The translations under genes were made by a program, and so were the position numbers. Shown here piece by piece: positions 45,154-54,361 of a stretch of DNA of 64,000 nt. This DNA comes from Streptomyces litmocidini. Lineage in GTDB: Bacteria > Actinomycetota > Actinomycetes > Streptomycetales > Streptomycetaceae. The stretch is from NCBI RefSeq assembly GCF_014649755.1, contig NZ_BMTQ01000005.1, positions 310,001 to 374,000 of the forward strand, given 5' to 3'. How positions within the stretch are numbered: position 1 is the stretch's first letter; each line of letters opens with the position of its first letter. The notes under the pieces were generated by a model. The model saw only the letters and a program-made list of their open reading frames with translations. It did no database searches and was not told the DNA's origin.

Positions 45154-46377
45154 CTACCGGGCTGCCGCCTTCAGGGGGACGGACGGGTCCGCGGCACGCT
45201 CCGGATCGACGGGCACGGCGGCCTCGATCAGCTTGCGGCCCTGGGCCAGGTCGCGCGGGCGGCCGACCGCGAGGAGGGCCACCGGCACGCCCGCGCGCAG
45301 CCAGAGCACGGACCAGGCCTCGTCGGCCGGGTCGCCGCGCCACAGCAGCTCGTCGGCGTCCGCGTGGTGTCCCGCGTACTGGACGAAGCGGCCGAACTGC
45401 TCGGACCAGAAGTACGGCACCGGATCGTACGGAACGTCAGCGGCGCCGGTGATCGCCGCGGCGACCGCGCGGGGCCCCTGGAGCGCGTTGTCCCAGTGGT
45501 GGACGAGGAGCCGCTCCCCGTAGCGGGCGGAGGGGAAGGAGGCGCAGTCGCCGACGGCGTACACGTCGGGCAGGGAGGTGCGCAGCCGGTCGTCCGCGGT
45601 GACGGCGCCGTTCGGGTCCAGGGCGATGCCGGAGCCGGCGAGCCAGCCGGTGGCGGGCCGGGCGCCGATGCCGACGACGACGGCGTCGGCGGGCAGTTCG
45701 CGGCCGTCGGCGAGGACGACGCGTCCGGGCTCACCGGGTTCGACGGTGGCCACGCGCGCGCGGGTGAGGAGTTCGGCGCCGCTCGCCCCGTACCACTCGG
45801 CCATGGGGGCGGCGACCTCGGCGGGCAGCGCTCCCGCGAGGGGGCGGTCGGCGGCCTCGACGACGGTGACGGCGCAGCCCGCCTCGCGCGCGGCGGTGGC
45901 GAACTCGGCGCCGATCCAGCCGGCGCCGACGACCACGACGGAGTGGCGGCGCTCCAGGACGGGCCCGAGGCGCACGGCGTCGTCGAGGGTGCGCAGCAGG
46001 TGGACGCCGGGGACGCCCTCGGTGCCGGGCAGGGTGACGGGGTGGGCTCCGGTGGCGACGACCAGGGCGTCGTACGCGACGGGCCCGGCCTCGGTGTCGA
46101 CCTCGTGGTCGGCGGCGCGCAGTCCGGTGACGTCCAGGCCGAGCCGGAGCTCGATGCCGAGGTCCTCGAAGTCGATCTCGAAGGCGGAGTCCTCGGCCTT
46201 GCCGAGGAGGATCGCCTTGGAGAGCGGCGGCCGGTCGTAGGGCTGGTGGGGTTCGGCCCCGATGAGGGTCAGGGGGCCGGTGAAGCCCTGCTCGCGCAGG
46301 GCGACGGCGGTCTGGACGCCCGCCATTCCGGCGCCGACGATCACGACGTGCTGCTGGGCCTGCTTCTGCTCGCTCAC
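45154..46377 (-). CDS. Ferredoxin-reductase-like NAD(P)/FAD oxidoreductase
   Basis: The protein has 407 residues. FAD motif VVIVGAGMAGVQTAVALR at the N-terminus, NAD(P) motif VVVGAGWIGAEFATAAREAG in the middle, and VYAVGDCASF near residue 280 define the rubredoxin/ferredoxin reductase class of two-dinucleotide-domain flavoproteins. The redox partner is unknown. A 15-bp palindrome (46395-46409) lies 18 bp upstream of the start and may be an operator. It is divergent from the thiO operon. Confidence 0.9.
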   Translation of the reverse strand: MSEQKQAQQHVVIVGAGMAGVQTAVALREQGFTGPLTLIGAEPHQPYDRPPLSKAILLGKAEDSAFEIDFEDLGIELRLGLDVTGLRAADHEVDTEAGPVAYDALVVATGAHPVTLPGTEGVPGVHLLRTLDDAVRLGPVLERRHSVVVVGAGWIGAEFATAAREAGCAVTVVEAADRPLAGALPAEVAAPMAEWYGASGAELLTRARVATVEPGEPGRVVLADGRELPADAVVVGIGARPATGWLAGSGIALDPNGAVTADDRLRTSLPDVYAVGDCASFPSARYGERLLVHHWDNALQGPRAVAAAITGAADVPYDPVPYFWSEQFGRFVQYAGHHADADELLWRGDPADEAWSVLWLRAGVPVALLAVGRPRDLAQGRKLIEAAVPVDPERAADPSVPLKAAAR

Positions 46378-46394
46378 CCGACCACCTTACGCAT

Positions 46395-46409
46395 CTGACG
46401 AAACGTCAG
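46395..46409. promoter_or_regulatory. Palindrome upstream of the FAD reductase gene
   Basis: CTGACGAAACGTCAG has 6-bp perfect arms around AAA. It lies 18 bp before the reductase start and about 50 bp before the thiamine -10 box. The half-site TGACG/CGTCA is common in repressor operators. The regulator is unknown. Confidence 0.45.
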
Positions 46410-46456
46410 GAAGGTGGGGGCGAGGGAGGGGACTGTGGCCCCGCACCGGCGCGGGC

Positions 46457-46462
46457 TAGTCT
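46457..46462 (+). promoter_or_regulatory. -10 box of the thiOSG operon
   Basis: TAGTCT lies about 16 bp before the TPP riboswitch, at the right distance for a start point near 46468. No clear -35 is seen. Confidence 0.4.
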
Positions 46463-46478
46463 GGCGGGCGTAAAGCAC

Positions 46479-46570
46479 TCGCGGGAGCCCGGACGCACCG
46501 GGCTGAGAGGGAGGCTGGGACGGCCTCCGACCGTACGAACCTGATCCGGGTCATGCCGGCGAAGGGAGGG
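46479..46570 (+). promoter_or_regulatory. TPP riboswitch
   Basis: The THI-element core is plain: CGGGAGCCCGG, then CACCGGGCTGAGAGGGAGGC, and later CGAACCTGATCCGGGTCATGCCGG and GAAGGGAGG. CTGAGA binds the pyrimidine end and CTGATC..GGGTCATGCC the diphosphate end of TPP. The ribosome site of thiO lies within the last part (GGGAGGGG), which points to control of translation. Confidence 0.95.
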
Positions 46571-46581
46571 GCTGGACGCCC

Positions 46582-47732
46582 ATGCGTTCTTCCGATGTCC
46601 TCGTGGTCGGGGGCGGCATCATCGGCCTGGTCACGGCCTGGCGGGCCGCGCAGCGCGGACTGCGCACCGCCGTCGTCGACCCGGACCCGGGCGGCGGGGC
46701 CGCGCGGGTCGCGGCCGGCATGCTCGCCGCCGTCACCGAACTCCACTACGGCGAGGAGACCCTGCTCGGGCTCAACCTCGCCTCCGCCGCGCGCTACCCC
46801 GCGTTCGTCACCGAACTGGAGGAGGCCGCCGGTCACGACGTCGGCTACCGCGCCTGCGGCACCCTCGCCGTCGCCCTCGACGCCGACGACCGGGCCCACA
46901 TGCGCGAACTGCACGCCCTGCAGACCCGCTGCGGACTCGTCTCCGAATGGCTCAGCGGCCGCGAGTGCCGCCGGCTCGAACCCATGCTGGCGCCCGGCGT
47001 CCGGGGCGGACTCCGGGTCGACGGCGACCACCAGGTCGACCCGCGCCGACTGGCCGCCGCGCTCCTGCGCGCCTGCGAACGGGCCGGCGTCCTCTTCCAC
47101 CGGACCCTCGCGGAACGGCTCACGGTCGTGCGGGACCGGGCGCGCGGCGCCGTGCTCACCGACGGCCAGGAACTGACGTCCGGCCTGGTCGTCCTCGCCG
47201 CGGGCAGCCTCAGCGGGCGGCTCGCGGGCGTGCCCGAGGAGGTGCTGCCGCCGGTCCGCCCCGTCAAGGGCCAGGTCCTCCGGCTGCGGGTGCCGCCCGC
47301 CTACGCCCCCTTCCTCTCCCGCACCGTCCGCGCCGTCGTCCGCGGCAGCCACGTCTACCTGGTGCCCCGCGAGAACGGCGAGCTCGTCGTCGGCGCCACC
47401 AGCGAGGAACTCGGCTGGGACACCACCGTGACGGCGGGCGGGGTGTACGAGCTGCTGCGCGACGCCCACGAACTCGTCCCGGGCATCACCGAGCTGCCGC
47501 TCACCGAGACGCGGGCCGGACTGCGCCCCGGCTCCCCCGACAACGCGCCGCTGCTCGGCCCCACCGACCTGCCCGGCCTGCACCTGGCCACCGGCCACTA
47601 CCGCAACGGGGTGCTGCTCACCCCCGTCACCGGCGACGCCATGGCCGAGGCGCTCACCACCGGCGCCCTCCCCGACGAGGCGCGCCCCTTCACCCCCCGA
47701 CGTTTCTCCCCCGTACGACAGGAGCAGCCCGC

Positions 47733-47736
<4 letters not shown>
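46582..47736 (+). CDS. thiO: Glycine oxidase ThiO
   Basis: The protein has 384 residues. It has FAD-binding GGGIIGLVTAWRAAQRG at the N-terminus, DVGYRACGTLAVALDADD, a QVDPRRLAAALLRACERAG helix, and C-terminal LHLATGHYRNGVLLTPVTGDAMAE. It oxidises glycine to the imine (dehydroglycine) used for the thiazole ring. It is the first gene after the TPP riboswitch. Its stop overlaps the thiS start as ATGA. Confidence 0.94.
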
Positions 47737-48732
<996 letters not shown>

Positions 48733-48789
48733 CCCACGCCCCGCCGGGGCTGCGCCCACCCCTCGCGCCCCGCCGCTGCGGGCGGCGCC

Positions 48790-49110
48790 CCCGCCGTTGT
48801 GGCCGGCGCCCCGCCGTTGTGGGCAATCGTTCCGCTGGGGCGGAACGGGTGGGCACAACGGAACGGCGCCCCTGCCGGCGCCCGAGGCTCCCGCGCCTTG
48901 ACCCGCACCGAACGTGCGCCGCACGACGTGGTGCGGGTCGGGGCGCGGAACGCGGAGGCGCCGCTGAGGGGCGCCGTCCCGTGTGCCCACCCGTCCCACC
49001 CAGCGGGACGATTGCCCACACGGGGGTGCGGGAGGGGCACCGCCCAGCAGGGCGCGGGGCCCGCACGGGCGGGTGTCGGCCCGCCCGACACCGCCCCGCA
49101 GGGCGCGGGT
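48790..49110. repeat. Intergenic modular inverted-repeat element, copy C (no extra hairpin)
   Basis: Arm 1 is at 48813-48880 and its inverted arm 2 at 48957-49024. They are nearly complementary over about 68 bp: CCGTTGTGGGCAATCG against CGATTGCCCACACGGG, and GGCGCCCC on the inner side. The core of arm 1 has only the short GTTCCGCTGGGGCGGAAC hairpin, where copies A and B carry an inserted longer module. A short GGGCGCGGGxCC tail follows. It fills the 449-bp gap between thiG and the kinase. Confidence 0.85.
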
Positions 49111-49168
49111 GCGTCACAGGTGCGCTGCAGTGGCGGGCCGACCGGACGGACCCCCCGCCCCCGGCTCG

Positions 49169-49174
49169 TAGACT
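49169..49174 (+). promoter_or_regulatory. -10 box of a leaderless promoter for the kinase gene
   Basis: TAGACT ends 7 bp before the GTG at 49182, and no ribosome site is present. The identical hexamer and spacing occur before the FAD enzyme gene at 40592. Confidence 0.55.
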
Positions 49175-49181
49175 CGTCGCC

Positions 49182-51074
49182 GTGGACACGACCCTTCAGG
49201 ACCCCCTCGTCGGGCGGCTGCTCGACGGCCGCTACCGCGTCGACGCGCGCATCGCCGTCGGCGGGATGGCCACCGTCTACCGGGCCGTCGACACCCGCCT
49301 CGACCGCGTCCTCGCGCTCAAGGTGATGCATCCGGCCCTCGCCGCCGACGCCGCCTTCGTCGAGCGGTTCATCCGCGAGGCGAAGTCCGTGGCCCGGCTC
49401 GCGCACCCGAACGTCGTCGGGGTCTTCGACCAGGGCGCCGAGGGCCCGTACGTCTATCTGGCGATGGAGTACGTCGCCGGCTGCACCCTCCGTGACGTCC
49501 TGCGCGAGCGCGGCGCCCTCTCGCCCCGTGCCGCGCTCGACATCCTGGAGCCGGTGCTCGCCGCGCTGGGCGCCGCGCACCGGGCGGGTTTCGTGCACCG
49601 GGACATGAAGCCGGAGAACGTCCTGATAGGGGACGACGGCCGGGTGAAGGTCGCCGACTTCGGTCTCGTGCGGGCCGTGGGCTCGGCGACGGCCACGACC
49701 GGCGCGGTCCTCGGCACGGTGTCGTACCTCGCGCCGGAGCAGATCGAGCACGGCACCGCCGACACCCGCGCCGACGTGTACGCCTGCGGCGTCGTCCTCT
49801 ACGAGATGCTGACCGGAGGCAAGCCGCACTCCGGCGACACCCCGGCCCAGGTGCTCTACCAGCACCTGAACACCGACGTCCCCGCCCCCTCGGCCGCCGT
49901 CCCCGGGCTCGCCCCGGAGCTGGACGGGGTGGTCGCGGCGGCCACGGCGCGCGATCCCGAGCTCCGTCCGTACGACGCGGTCGCCCTGCTCGCCCTGCTC
50001 CGGGAGGCCCGTGCCGGGCTCGGCGACGAGCAGCTGGACGCGGAGCCCCCGCTCGCGCGGTCCGAGGCCCGGGACACCGCCGAGGACCGGACGAGCGTGA
50101 TCGCCCGTCCCGCACCCGCGGAGACCGACGTCCTGCACACCGACCGGCTGCCCGCCCCGGAGGCGCCGCCCGCCGCCCGCCGCCGGCCCCCGCGCGGGCC
50201 CCTTCTCGTCGTCGTCGCCGTCCTGCTCGCCCTCGGCCTGGGCGCCGGCGTCTGGTACATCAGCTCCGGCCAGTTCACCCGGGTCCCCGCCGTCCTCGGC
50301 CGGTCCGAGGCCGCCGCGACCAAGCGCCTCGCCGACGCGGGTCTCGACGTCGGCACCACGAAGCGCGCCTTCAGCGACGTGTACGAGCGCGGCACGGTCA
50401 TGGCCGTCGACCCGGCCCCCGGCGAGCGCGTCCGGGGCAACGACACGGTCACCCTCACGCTCTCCCGCGGTCCGCAGGTCGTGAAGGTGCCCAACCTCAA
50501 GGGCAAGCCCCTCGCGGAGGCCAAGCGCCTCCTGGAGGAGGAGGGGCTGGCTCCCGGGGTGATCACCCGGGAGTTCAGCGACTCCGTCGCGCAGGGCTCC
50601 GTGGTCGGTTCCGACCCCGAGCCCGGCACCGGGCGCAGCCCCGACTCGGCCGTCGCCCTGGTGGTCAGCAAGGGTTCCCCGATCGACGTGCCCGACGTCA
50701 GCGGCGAGACCGTCGCCGACGCCACGGCCGCCCTCCAGGAGGAGGGGCTCACCGTCCGGGTCGCCCCGGAGCGGATCAACTCCCCCGAGGACGCCGGCAC
50801 CGTCGCCGCCCAGTCCCTCGCCGGGGGCAGCCGGGCCGCCGAGGGCGACGTCGTCACCCTCACCGTCTCCAAGGGGCCGAAGCCGGTCGAGGTCCCGGAC
50901 GTGACGGGGCAGTCGGTCGCGGACGCGCGGGCGGCCCTGGAGGACGCGGACTTCGAGGTGGAGGTCAAGAAGTCCTTCCCCTACCTGGGCGACACGGTCG
51001 CGAGCCAGTCCGTGGAGGGCGGCGAGACCGCGCCCGAGGGCTCCACCGTCACCATCACGATCAAGGGACTCTAG
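49182..51074 (+). CDS. Membrane Ser/Thr protein kinase with four PASTA domains (PknB/PknL-like)
   Basis: The protein has 630 residues. The kinase domain at about 17-280 is complete: glycine loop AVGGMATVYRA, Lys47, HRDMKPEN with Asp141, DFG 159-161, and APE 184-186. A cytoplasmic linker is followed by one membrane helix (341-360). Four extracellular PASTA repeats follow (VPAVLGRSEAAA, VPNLKGKPLAEA, VPDVSGETVADA, VPDVTGQSVADA), which bind muropeptides or lipid II in relatives. Gene neighbourhood (Rv2175c-type protein, DAHP synthase, metF) matches M. tuberculosis pknL. The start is GTG and probably leaderless. Confidence 0.92.
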   Translation: MDTTLQDPLVGRLLDGRYRVDARIAVGGMATVYRAVDTRLDRVLALKVMHPALAADAAFVERFIREAKSVARLAHPNVVGVFDQGAEGPYVYLAMEYVAGCTLRDVLRERGALSPRAALDILEPVLAALGAAHRAGFVHRDMKPENVLIGDDGRVKVADFGLVRAVGSATATTGAVLGTVSYLAPEQIEHGTADTRADVYACGVVLYEMLTGGKPHSGDTPAQVLYQHLNTDVPAPSAAVPGLAPELDGVVAAATARDPELRPYDAVALLALLREARAGLGDEQLDAEPPLARSEARDTAEDRTSVIARPAPAETDVLHTDRLPAPEAPPAARRRPPRGPLLVVVAVLLALGLGAGVWYISSGQFTRVPAVLGRSEAAATKRLADAGLDVGTTKRAFSDVYERGTVMAVDPAPGERVRGNDTVTLTLSRGPQVVKVPNLKGKPLAEAKRLLEEEGLAPGVITREFSDSVAQGSVVGSDPEPGTGRSPDSAVALVVSKGSPIDVPDVSGETVADATAALQEEGLTVRVAPERINSPEDAGTVAAQSLAGGSRAAEGDVVTLTVSKGPKPVEVPDVTGQSVADARAALEDADFEVEVKKSFPYLGDTVASQSVEGGETAPEGSTVTITIKGL

Positions 51075-51080
51075 AAACCC

Positions 51081-51941
51081 ATGCGCAACCCCGTCGGCGG
51101 CCACGTCCCCGTGGCCGGTGGCCTCGCCACGGTCGGCCTCGGCTACGCCCGTGAGCTCGGAGCCGAGACCGTGCAGGTCTTCGTCGCCAACCCGCGCGGC
51201 TGGGCGACCCCGGTCGGCAACCCGGCCCAGGACGCGCGCTTCCGGGCCGAGTGCGAGGCCGGTTCGATCTCGGCGTGGGTGCACGCCCCGTACCTGATCA
51301 ACTTCGGCTCCCACACCGAGGCCACGGTGGAGAAGTCGGTGGAGTCGCTGCGGCACTCGCTGCGCCGGGGCCGGGAGATCGGCGCCAAGGGCGTGGTGGT
51401 GCACACCGGCTCGGCGACCGGCGGCAGGCCCCGCGAGGTGGCCCTCGCCCAGGTGCGGGAGCGGATGCTGCCGCTCCTCGACGAGCTGACGCACGAGGAC
51501 GATCCGTACCTGCTCCTGGAGTCGACGGCGGGCCAGGGCTTCTCGCTCTGCTCGCGGACCTGGGACTTCGGCCCGTACTTCGACGCGCTCGACCACCACC
51601 CGAAGCTGGGCGTCTGCCTCGACACCTGTCACGTCTTCGCGGCCGGCCACGACCTGGCGGGCCCGCAGGGGGCGGCGCAGACGCTGGACCTGCTGGTGGA
51701 CACGGTCGGCGAGGGGCGGCTGAAGCTGATCCACGCCAACGACTCGAAGGACGTCGTGGGGGCGCACAAGGACCGGCACGCGAACATCGGGGCGGGTCAC
51801 ATCGGCGAGGAGGCCTTCGGAAAGCTCCTGCGCCACCCGGCCACCGAGAACGTGCCGTTGATCATCGAGACCCCGGGCGGCAAGGAGGGACACGTCGCCG
51901 ACATCGAGCTCCTGAAGAAGCTCCGCGAGCGCCGCGGATGA
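51081..51941 (+). CDS. nfo: Deoxyribonuclease IV (apurinic endonuclease)
   Basis: The protein has 286 residues. It is an AP-endonuclease-2 family TIM barrel with metal-ligand motifs VHAPYLINFGS, VVHTGSATGG, LLESTAGQG, GVCLDTCHVFAAG, HANDSKDVVGAHKDRHANIG and IIETPGG. It cuts at abasic sites in base excision repair. It starts 6 bp after the kinase stop with no clear ribosome site, so it may be translated by coupling. Confidence 0.92.
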   Translation: MRNPVGGHVPVAGGLATVGLGYARELGAETVQVFVANPRGWATPVGNPAQDARFRAECEAGSISAWVHAPYLINFGSHTEATVEKSVESLRHSLRRGREIGAKGVVVHTGSATGGRPREVALAQVRERMLPLLDELTHEDDPYLLLESTAGQGFSLCSRTWDFGPYFDALDHHPKLGVCLDTCHVFAAGHDLAGPQGAAQTLDLLVDTVGEGRLKLIHANDSKDVVGAHKDRHANIGAGHIGEEAFGKLLRHPATENVPLIIETPGGKEGHVADIELLKKLRERRG

Positions 51942-51951
51942 TCACTTCCCC

Positions 51952-51980
51952 TTGAGGAATACCCTAGGGGGGTATACGGT
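51952..51980 (+). promoter_or_regulatory. Promoter with CsoR-like metal operator
   Basis: TTGAGG (51952-51957) and TACGGT (51975-51980) are 17 bp apart. The spacer is filled by an inverted repeat, ATACCC (51959-51964) and GGGTAT (51970-51975), separated by TAGGG. This layout and the G/C-tract plus TAT ends match operators of CsoR/RcnR-type metal repressors. Confidence 0.6.
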
Positions 51981-52025
51981 TCCTGAGGACGGCAGGAACC
52001 GCACACGAGGTTGGGGGCACCTCTC

Positions 52026-52649
52026 ATGGAACACGAAGCGCACGCACATCACGGTCACGAGGGCCACGGGAGCCACGCGGGGCACGCGGAGCACGGTGAC
52101 CACACCGGCCACGAGGGCCACGAGGGCCACGCAGGCCACCACGATCACGCGGCCCACGCCGACCACCACCAGAGCCACAACGGCCACGAAGGTCACCACA
52201 CCCCCGGCGGCACCGTCTCCTGGTCCATGGCCGCCCAGGCCACCCTGCACTGCCTCACCGGCTGCGCCATCGGCGAGATCCTCGGCATGATCATCGGCAC
52301 CGCGTTCGGCTGGGGCAACCTGCCGACGATGGTCCTCGCGATCATCCTGGCCTTCTTCTTCGGCTACGCGCTCACCCTGCGGGGCATCCTGAAGGCCGGC
52401 GTCGACTTCAAGACGGCCTTCAAGGTCGCCCTCGCCGCCGACACCCTCTCCATCGCCGTCATGGAGGTCGTCGACAACGGCGTCATCGCGCTCTGGCCCG
52501 GCGCCATGGACGCGCACCTCGGCGAGCCGCTCTTCTGGATCGTGCTCGCCGTCTCGCTCGGCATCGCCTTCGTGCTGACCACGCCGGTCAACAAGTGGAT
52601 GATCGGCCGCGGCAAGGGCCACGCGGTGGTCCACCAGTACCACCACTGA
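52026..52649 (+). CDS. DUF4396 membrane protein with His-rich N-terminus
   Basis: The protein has 207 residues. Residues 1-58 contain 23 His in HGHEGH/HAGHAEH-type repeats, a clear metal-binding stretch. The DUF4396 membrane domain follows, with about four helices (SWSMAAQATLHCLTGCAIGEILGM, LPTMVLAIILAFFFGYAL, VALAADTLSIAVMEV, LFWIVLAVSLGIAFVL). A Cys pair in HCLTGC lies in the first helix. The CsoR-like operator upstream suggests copper or nickel response, with a transport or buffering role; this is inference. ATG at 52026. Confidence 0.82.
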   Translation: MEHEAHAHHGHEGHGSHAGHAEHGDHTGHEGHEGHAGHHDHAAHADHHQSHNGHEGHHTPGGTVSWSMAAQATLHCLTGCAIGEILGMIIGTAFGWGNLPTMVLAIILAFFFGYALTLRGILKAGVDFKTAFKVALAADTLSIAVMEVVDNGVIALWPGAMDAHLGEPLFWIVLAVSLGIAFVLTTPVNKWMIGRGKGHAVVHQYHH

Positions 52650-52660
52650 CCGCACCACGG

Positions 52661-52691
52661 ACGGTCCGGAGCCGCTACAGCTCCGGGCCGT
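52661..52691. terminator. Bidirectional terminator between the DUF4396 and sulfite-oxidase-like genes
   Basis: The arms ACGGTCCGGAGC (52661-52672) and GCTCCGGGCCGT (52680-52691) pair with one G-T. The stop codon of the minus-strand gene (52675-52677) lies in the loop, so the terminator overlaps its last codons. Confidence 0.7.
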
Positions 52692-53331
52692 CCCCCGGTT
52701 CCTCCTGGTACGAGTAGCGCTGCTCCGTCCACGGATCACCGAGGTTGTGGTAGCCGCGCTCCTCCCAGAAGCCCCGGCGGTCGGCCGCCATGTACTCCAC
52801 GCCCCGGACCCACTTGGGCCCCTTCCAGGCGTACAGGTGCGGGACGACGAGCCGCAGCGGGAAGCCGTGCTCGGCGGTGAGCAGTTCCCCGTCCTTGTGG
52901 GTGGCGAAGATCGTGCCGTCCGCGGCGAAATCGGCGAGCCGCATGTTGGCGCTGTATCCGTACTCGGCCCAGACCATCACGTGCGTCACGTGGGGGGCGG
53001 GTGGAGCGAGCTCCAGGATCGTGCGGGCGGGGACACCGCCCCATTCGGCCCCGAGCATGCTGAACTTCGTGACGCAGTGCAGGTCGGCCACGACCGTGGA
53101 GAACGGAAGGGCCGAGAACTCCTCGTGGTTCCAGCACCGCTTGTCGCCGTCGGCGGTCGCCCCGAAGACGCGGAACTCCCAGCGGTCGGGCTTGAACTTG
53201 GGGACGGGCCCGTAATGGGTGACCGGCCAGCCGCGCTGCAGCCGCTGCCCCGGGGGCAGATCCGGCGGAAGGTCCGGAGAACGATCCGGCCGACCCGCTT
53301 CCCGGTGTACTCCGCTCTCCGGCTGACCCAT
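52675..53331 (-). CDS. Molybdopterin sulfite-oxidase-like protein
   Basis: The protein has 218 residues. It has the Oxidored_molyb domain: WEFRVFG, then VADLHCVTKFS with Cys86 as the Mo ligand, VWAEYGYSANMRLADF, FPLRLVVPHLYAWKGPKWVRG, and FWEERGYHNLGDPW. There is no Tat signal, so it is probably cytoplasmic. The substrate is unknown; it resembles YedY-like short members without a dimerisation domain. ATG 53331 is chosen; ATG 53340 would add three residues. Confidence 0.85.
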   Translation of the reverse strand: MGQPESGVHREAGRPDRSPDLPPDLPPGQRLQRGWPVTHYGPVPKFKPDRWEFRVFGATADGDKRCWNHEEFSALPFSTVVADLHCVTKFSMLGAEWGGVPARTILELAPPAPHVTHVMVWAEYGYSANMRLADFAADGTIFATHKDGELLTAEHGFPLRLVVPHLYAWKGPKWVRGVEYMAADRRGFWEERGYHNLGDPWTEQRYSYQEEPGDGPEL

Positions 53332-53509
53332 GCCATCCATGGTGACAGACCGCGAGGGGTGGTCATGACCAGGCGACCACACGGGTGGCACGATTCGGGC
53401 AACTGCGACTAAGCCTGCACTTACTGGACGCCCCCCATGCGGGGTGCGAGGATGCGGCCATCCCGCCCGGTGACGGCGTAGACACGTAACGTGGAAGGAG
53501 CCTGGAGCG

Positions 53510-53986
53510 ATGCAGGGCGACCCCGAGGTCCTCGAGTTCCTCAACGAGCAGCTGACCGGCGAGCTGACGGCCATCAACCAGTACTGGCTGCACTACCGCA
53601 TCCAGGACAACAAGGGATGGACGAAGCTCGCCAAGTACACCCGCGAAGAGTCCATCGACGAGATGAAGCACGCGGACAAGCTGACCGAGCGCATCCTGAT
53701 GCTCGACGGCCTGCCCAACTACCAGCGGCTCTTCCACGTGCGGGTCGGCCAGACGATCACCGAGATGTTCCAGGCGGACCGCCAGGTCGAGGTGGAGGCG
53801 ATCGACCGCCTCAGGCGCGGGATCGAGGTCATGCGCGCCAAGGGGGACGTCACGTCCGCCAACCTCTTCGAGGAGATCCTGGCCGACGAGGAGCACCACA
53901 TCGACTACCTGGACACGCAGCTGGAGCTGATCGAGTCCCTGGGTGAGGCGCTGTACGTCTCGACGCTGATCGAACAGCCCAGCTAG
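53510..53986 (+). CDS. bfr: Bacterioferritin
   Basis: The protein has 158 residues. The full ferroxidase set is present in E. coli numbering: Glu18, Tyr25, Glu51, His54, Glu94, Glu127 and His130, with the haem ligand Met52. It stores iron in a 24-mer. GGAAGGAG lies upstream of the ATG. It converges with bfd 7 bp downstream, with a small GCCGC/GCGGC hairpin between. Confidence 0.97.
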   Translation: MQGDPEVLEFLNEQLTGELTAINQYWLHYRIQDNKGWTKLAKYTREESIDEMKHADKLTERILMLDGLPNYQRLFHVRVGQTITEMFQADRQVEVEAIDRLRRGIEVMRAKGDVTSANLFEEILADEEHHIDYLDTQLELIESLGEALYVSTLIEQPS

Positions 53987-53993
53987 GGCCGCT

Positions 53994-54239
53994 CTAGGCG
54001 GCTTCCGGCAGCGCGGCCGCTTCCGACGCCAGGGCGGGCACGCCCTGGTCCAGGAGCTCGCGTCGCGGGCAGCTGCCGCGCCCGAGGATGGCCTGGATGC
54101 GACGGACGCAGGAACCGCAGTCCGTGCCGGCCTTGCTGGCCGAGGCTATCTGGCGGGGCGTGCACGCGCCCGCGTCCGCATGCTCCTTGACCTGCTTCTC
54201 CGTGACACCGAAGCATGAGCAGACGTACACGCGGTCCAC
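53994..54239 (-). CDS. bfd: Bacterioferritin-associated ferredoxin
   Basis: The protein has 81 residues. The [2Fe-2S] ligands fit Bfd: Cys7, Cys9, Cys41 and Cys44 (C-x-C-x31-C-x2-C). In other bacteria Bfd passes electrons to bacterioferritin to release iron during starvation. An iron box 12 bp upstream of the GTG start supports induction under low iron. It is convergent with bfr. The C-terminal about 20 residues are a family-variable tail. Confidence 0.93.
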   Translation of the reverse strand: MDRVYVCSCFGVTEKQVKEHADAGACTPRQIASASKAGTDCGSCVRRIQAILGRGSCPRRELLDQGVPALASEAAALPEAA

Positions 54240-54250
54240 CTCCCGCCGAG

Positions 54251-54269
54251 ATCGTTAAGGCTAACCTAA
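54251..54269. promoter_or_regulatory. Iron box (DmdR/IdeR/DtxR type) upstream of bfd
   Basis: The site agrees at 15 of 19 positions with TTAGGTTAGGCTAACCTAA; the right half GGCTAACCTAA is perfect. It lies 12 bp before the bfd start codon, where a repressor would block transcription. Confidence 0.75.
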
Positions 54270-54307
54270 CCTTACCTGGCGTCCCGGAAGCCCAAAAGAC
54301 CCGGATG

Positions 54308-54350
54308 CGGAGATGGGGCACGGATCACAGCGATCCGTGCCCCGTCTCCG
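54308..54350 (-). terminator. Terminator of the DAHP synthase gene
   Basis: A 19-bp stem (CGGAGATGGGGCACGGATC and its complement, one G-T pair) with an ACAGC loop begins 12 bp beyond the stop. Confidence 0.85.
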
Positions 54351-54361
54351 TAGACCTCTGG

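Noticed and set aside
53988..54002. GCCGC/GCGGC hairpin between bfr and bfd as a terminator
   Set aside because: Stem of only 5 bp; it overlaps both stop codons and is not convincing.
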